From: an uncultured bacterium
Lineage (GTDB): Bacteria; Cyanobacteriota; Vampirovibrionia; Gastranaerophilales; Gastranaerophilaceae
Direction of reading: 5' to 3'
Assembly (NCBI GenBank): GCA_900314375.1
Contig: OMVC01000163.1
Location: 1 to 6,529 of the forward strand
Length of the DNA stretch: 6,529 nt
In this document: positions 5,479-6,529 of the stretch, piece by piece
Position numbering within the stretch: the stretch's first letter is position 1
How the letters are laid out: every line of letters begins with the position of its first letter
Translations under genes and position numbers: made by a program
Notes under the pieces: generated by a model
Told to the model about the DNA's origin: nothing
Database searches by the model: none
What the model saw: only the letters and a program-made list of their open reading frames with translations

Positions 5479-6186
5479 ATGAACATTTTGGTTACAGGCG
5501 CATCAAAAGGCATAGGCAAAGTGATTGCTCAAGAAATGAAAAGGCTTGGCAATGTTTATGTTACGGCTCGTGATGAGCATGCTCTTAAGAATTTGAAAAT
5601 GAAAGGTTATATCGTCTGTGACTTAAGTGTTGAATATGAATTATCCAAATTAGGTGATTTTATTGTTGAAAAACAGATTGATGTTTTGATAAATAATGCG
5701 GGTGAATATATATACGCGCCGATTGAAGAAACTAAAATTAATAAATTAAATCATATTCTGTCGGTCAATTTAAGAGCGCCAATATTTCTGATAAATAAGG
5801 CCGTACCTTATATGAAACAAAACGGTTTTGGCAGAATAATAAATATTGGTTCAATTTCGGGTGTTATGGGAGAAGCTAATGCAAGTCTTTATTCTGCAAC
5901 AAAAGCCGGACTTATCGGATTGACAAAAGCAACGGGTTTAGAACTTGCGCAGTACGGAATTACCGTAAATACAATTAATCCGGGATGGGTTGATACGGAG
6001 TTAGGGAAAAATTCAATAAATGAAAGTGATTTTTCTGAAGAAGAAATTTTGGATTGTATACCTCAAAAAAGGTATGTTGACCCGAAAGAAATTGCAGGTT
6101 TGATAAAATATCTTATAAGCGAAGATGCAAAAGGAATAACAGGGCAATCGATTAATCTATGTGCCGGATTATCTGTTGGCATATAA
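5479..6186 (+). CDS. Short-chain dehydrogenase/reductase, 3-oxoacyl-ACP reductase (FabG)-like
   Basis: This classical SDR oxidoreductase (235 aa) would be a cytosolic NAD(P)H-dependent enzyme acting on a carbonyl or hydroxyl group. The nucleotide-binding TGASKGIG is at residues 6-13 and NNAG at 72-75. The catalytic set is complete, with spacings like E. coli FabG: N97, S125, Y138 and K142 (YSATK). The PGWVDTE loop (168-174) and C-terminal ITGQSINLCAG match FabG and related enzymes. R31, after the second strand, could favour NADP(H), an inference. The ATG follows the secG stop codon with no gap, and no convincing Shine-Dalgarno is seen, only GGA about 14 nt upstream; translation likely depends on termination at secG. 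FabG itself is possible, but no acyl-carrier protein or other fab gene is in view, so the substrate stays open. Confidence 0.9.
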   Translation: MNILVTGASKGIGKVIAQEMKRLGNVYVTARDEHALKNLKMKGYIVCDLSVEYELSKLGDFIVEKQIDVLINNAGEYIYAPIEETKINKLNHILSVNLRAPIFLINKAVPYMKQNGFGRIINIGSISGVMGEANASLYSATKAGLIGLTKATGLELAQYGITVNTINPGWVDTELGKNSINESDFSEEEILDCIPQKRYVDPKEIAGLIKYLISEDAKGITGQSINLCAGLSVGI

Positions 6187-6203
6187 GTTAGTAAGAAAAT
6201 TTT

Positions 6204-6216
6204 TATGCATAGCATA
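6204..6216. terminator. Weak hairpin between convergent gene ends
   Basis: TATGC (6204-6208) and GCATA (6212-6216) form a 5-bp stem with a 3-nt loop. On the plus strand it is followed by TTTATAATTTTTC; on the minus strand by AAAATTTTC. Longer flanking AAAATT/AATTTT pairing could extend it with an internal loop. It sits between the SDR stop and the stop of the minus-strand frame at 6218. It is a plausible but weak terminator. Confidence 0.4.
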
Positions 6217-6217
6217 T

Positions 6218-6529
6218 TTATAATTTTTCTACATTTGCTTTTATAGCGGTGCGGGTTGTATGCTCAAGATGTGCTTTTGGGGAGTGAATGTTATTCCCGA
6301 TTGTAGTCGTTTTTGAAAGTTTTTGTTTTTGAGTGACGGAAAGTTGTTTTAAGACTTTTTTAGCACCGACATTTTTCATCTCCGTAGGGGAATTGCTATT
6401 GTCATGCTGAACTCGTTTCAGCATCTTACCATCTTGCCCTGAATGACGTAAAAGACTTGCCCTCTTTGCATCACCTGACATCTTTGAATCTTTTTGAACT
6501 TTTTGCGGTCTGCTGTAATCTCGTCCTAA
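6218..6529 (-). CDS. Partial open frame of unknown function running off the right edge
   Basis: A minus-strand frame is open from the window edge to a stop at 6218-6220, giving 103 visible codons (the last is the stop position). The first in-frame ATG in the window is at 6481, but the frame continues upstream through LGRDYSRPQKVQKDSK with no visible ribosome binding site before that ATG, so the true start is probably outside. The product is basic and Lys/Thr/Gln/Ser-rich, without membrane segments or a recognised domain, and ends in HTTRTAIKANVEKL. The part read from 6401-6447 comes from a palindromic repeat-like element and gives the peptide MLKRVQHD, a signature often produced when such intergenic repeats are translated. 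It may be a real C-terminal tail that has taken in a repeat, a decayed gene, or a chance open frame. Confidence 0.4.
   Translation of the reverse strand, partial: LGRDYSRPQKVQKDSKMSGDAKRASLLRHSGQDGKMLKRVQHDNSNSPTEMKNVGAKKVLKQLSVTQKQKLSKTTTIGNNIHSPKAHLEHTTRTAIKANVEKL
6401..6447. repeat. Palindromic dispersed-repeat-like element
   Basis: A perfect 8-bp inverted repeat, ATGCTGAA (6404-6411) and TTCAGCAT (6417-6424), surrounds the loop CTCGT. A wider pair, GTCAT (6401-6405) and ATGAC (6443-6447), frames a 47-nt unit. The core resembles the TGCTGAAC...GTTTCAGCA palindromes known to me as dispersed intergenic repeats in many bacterial genomes. Only one copy is in the window, so repetitiveness cannot be shown here. 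There is no T run after the hairpin, so it is unlikely to be a simple terminator. Confidence 0.6.

Noticed and set aside
6404..6424. Hairpin ATGCTGAA/TTCAGCAT as a rho-independent terminator
   Set aside because: No T run follows on either strand; the sequence resembles a dispersed palindromic repeat instead.
1..6529. CRISPR array, transposase, phage or toxin-antitoxin module
   Set aside because: No regularly spaced repeats, transposase-like frames or small paired toxin/antitoxin genes were seen; the window is mainly housekeeping genes.

Overview
The window is an AT-rich bacterial chromosomal segment with tightly packed genes and clear AAGGAG-type ribosome binding sites. The complete gene products that can be named are RibD, MinE, MinD, MinC, a lytic transglycosylase, a Nudix/winged-helix regulator (NrtR type), SecG and a FabG-like short-chain dehydrogenase. 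MinD, and the MinC C-terminal domain, read much like cyanobacterial homologues from memory (for example NRIVYTIVDVVEERCKLKQA in MinD and GDVNPGAEIIAKGDVTVWG in MinC). Together with the low G+C this suggests a non-photosynthetic cyanobacterial relative such as Vampirovibrionia/Gastranaerophilales. That placement is inference, not proof; a Firmicute or another diderm lineage is not excluded.

Layout. Positions 1-88 look like a divergent intergenic region, with a possible gene start on the minus strand right at the edge. ribD (89-1144, +) ends in a strong hairpin (1144-1175) that can also terminate the convergent min operon. On the minus strand, reading from 4413 down to 1201, come a soluble lytic transglycosylase-like protein, then minC-minD-minE. 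The min genes are packed with gaps of 10 and 1 nt, and the minD and minE ribosome binding sites lie in or at the end of the preceding gene. A 160-nt divergent region (4414-4573) carries a good sigma70-like promoter for the plus-strand operon nrtR-like / secG / SDR (4574-6186). The genes of that operon overlap by 1 nt and then abut exactly. The right end (6187-6529) holds a weak hairpin, then an open minus-strand frame that runs off the window and contains a short palindromic dispersed-repeat-like element read in frame.

Functional picture. MinCDE positions the division site by inhibiting FtsZ assembly away from midcell, and the neighbouring transglycosylase would cut peptidoglycan. RibD supplies two steps of riboflavin synthesis. 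The second operon links a probable ligand-sensing repressor to a Sec translocon subunit and an oxidoreductase, an association with no obvious textbook explanation.

I do not see a defence system, CRISPR array, insertion sequence or RNA gene. The most unusual things are protein architectures: a MinE carrying a long, strongly acidic tail that nearly doubles its length, a MinC with a long acidic linker, a transglycosylase whose first 91 residues contain no charged residue, and a Nudix regulator whose catalytic glutamates are partly lost.
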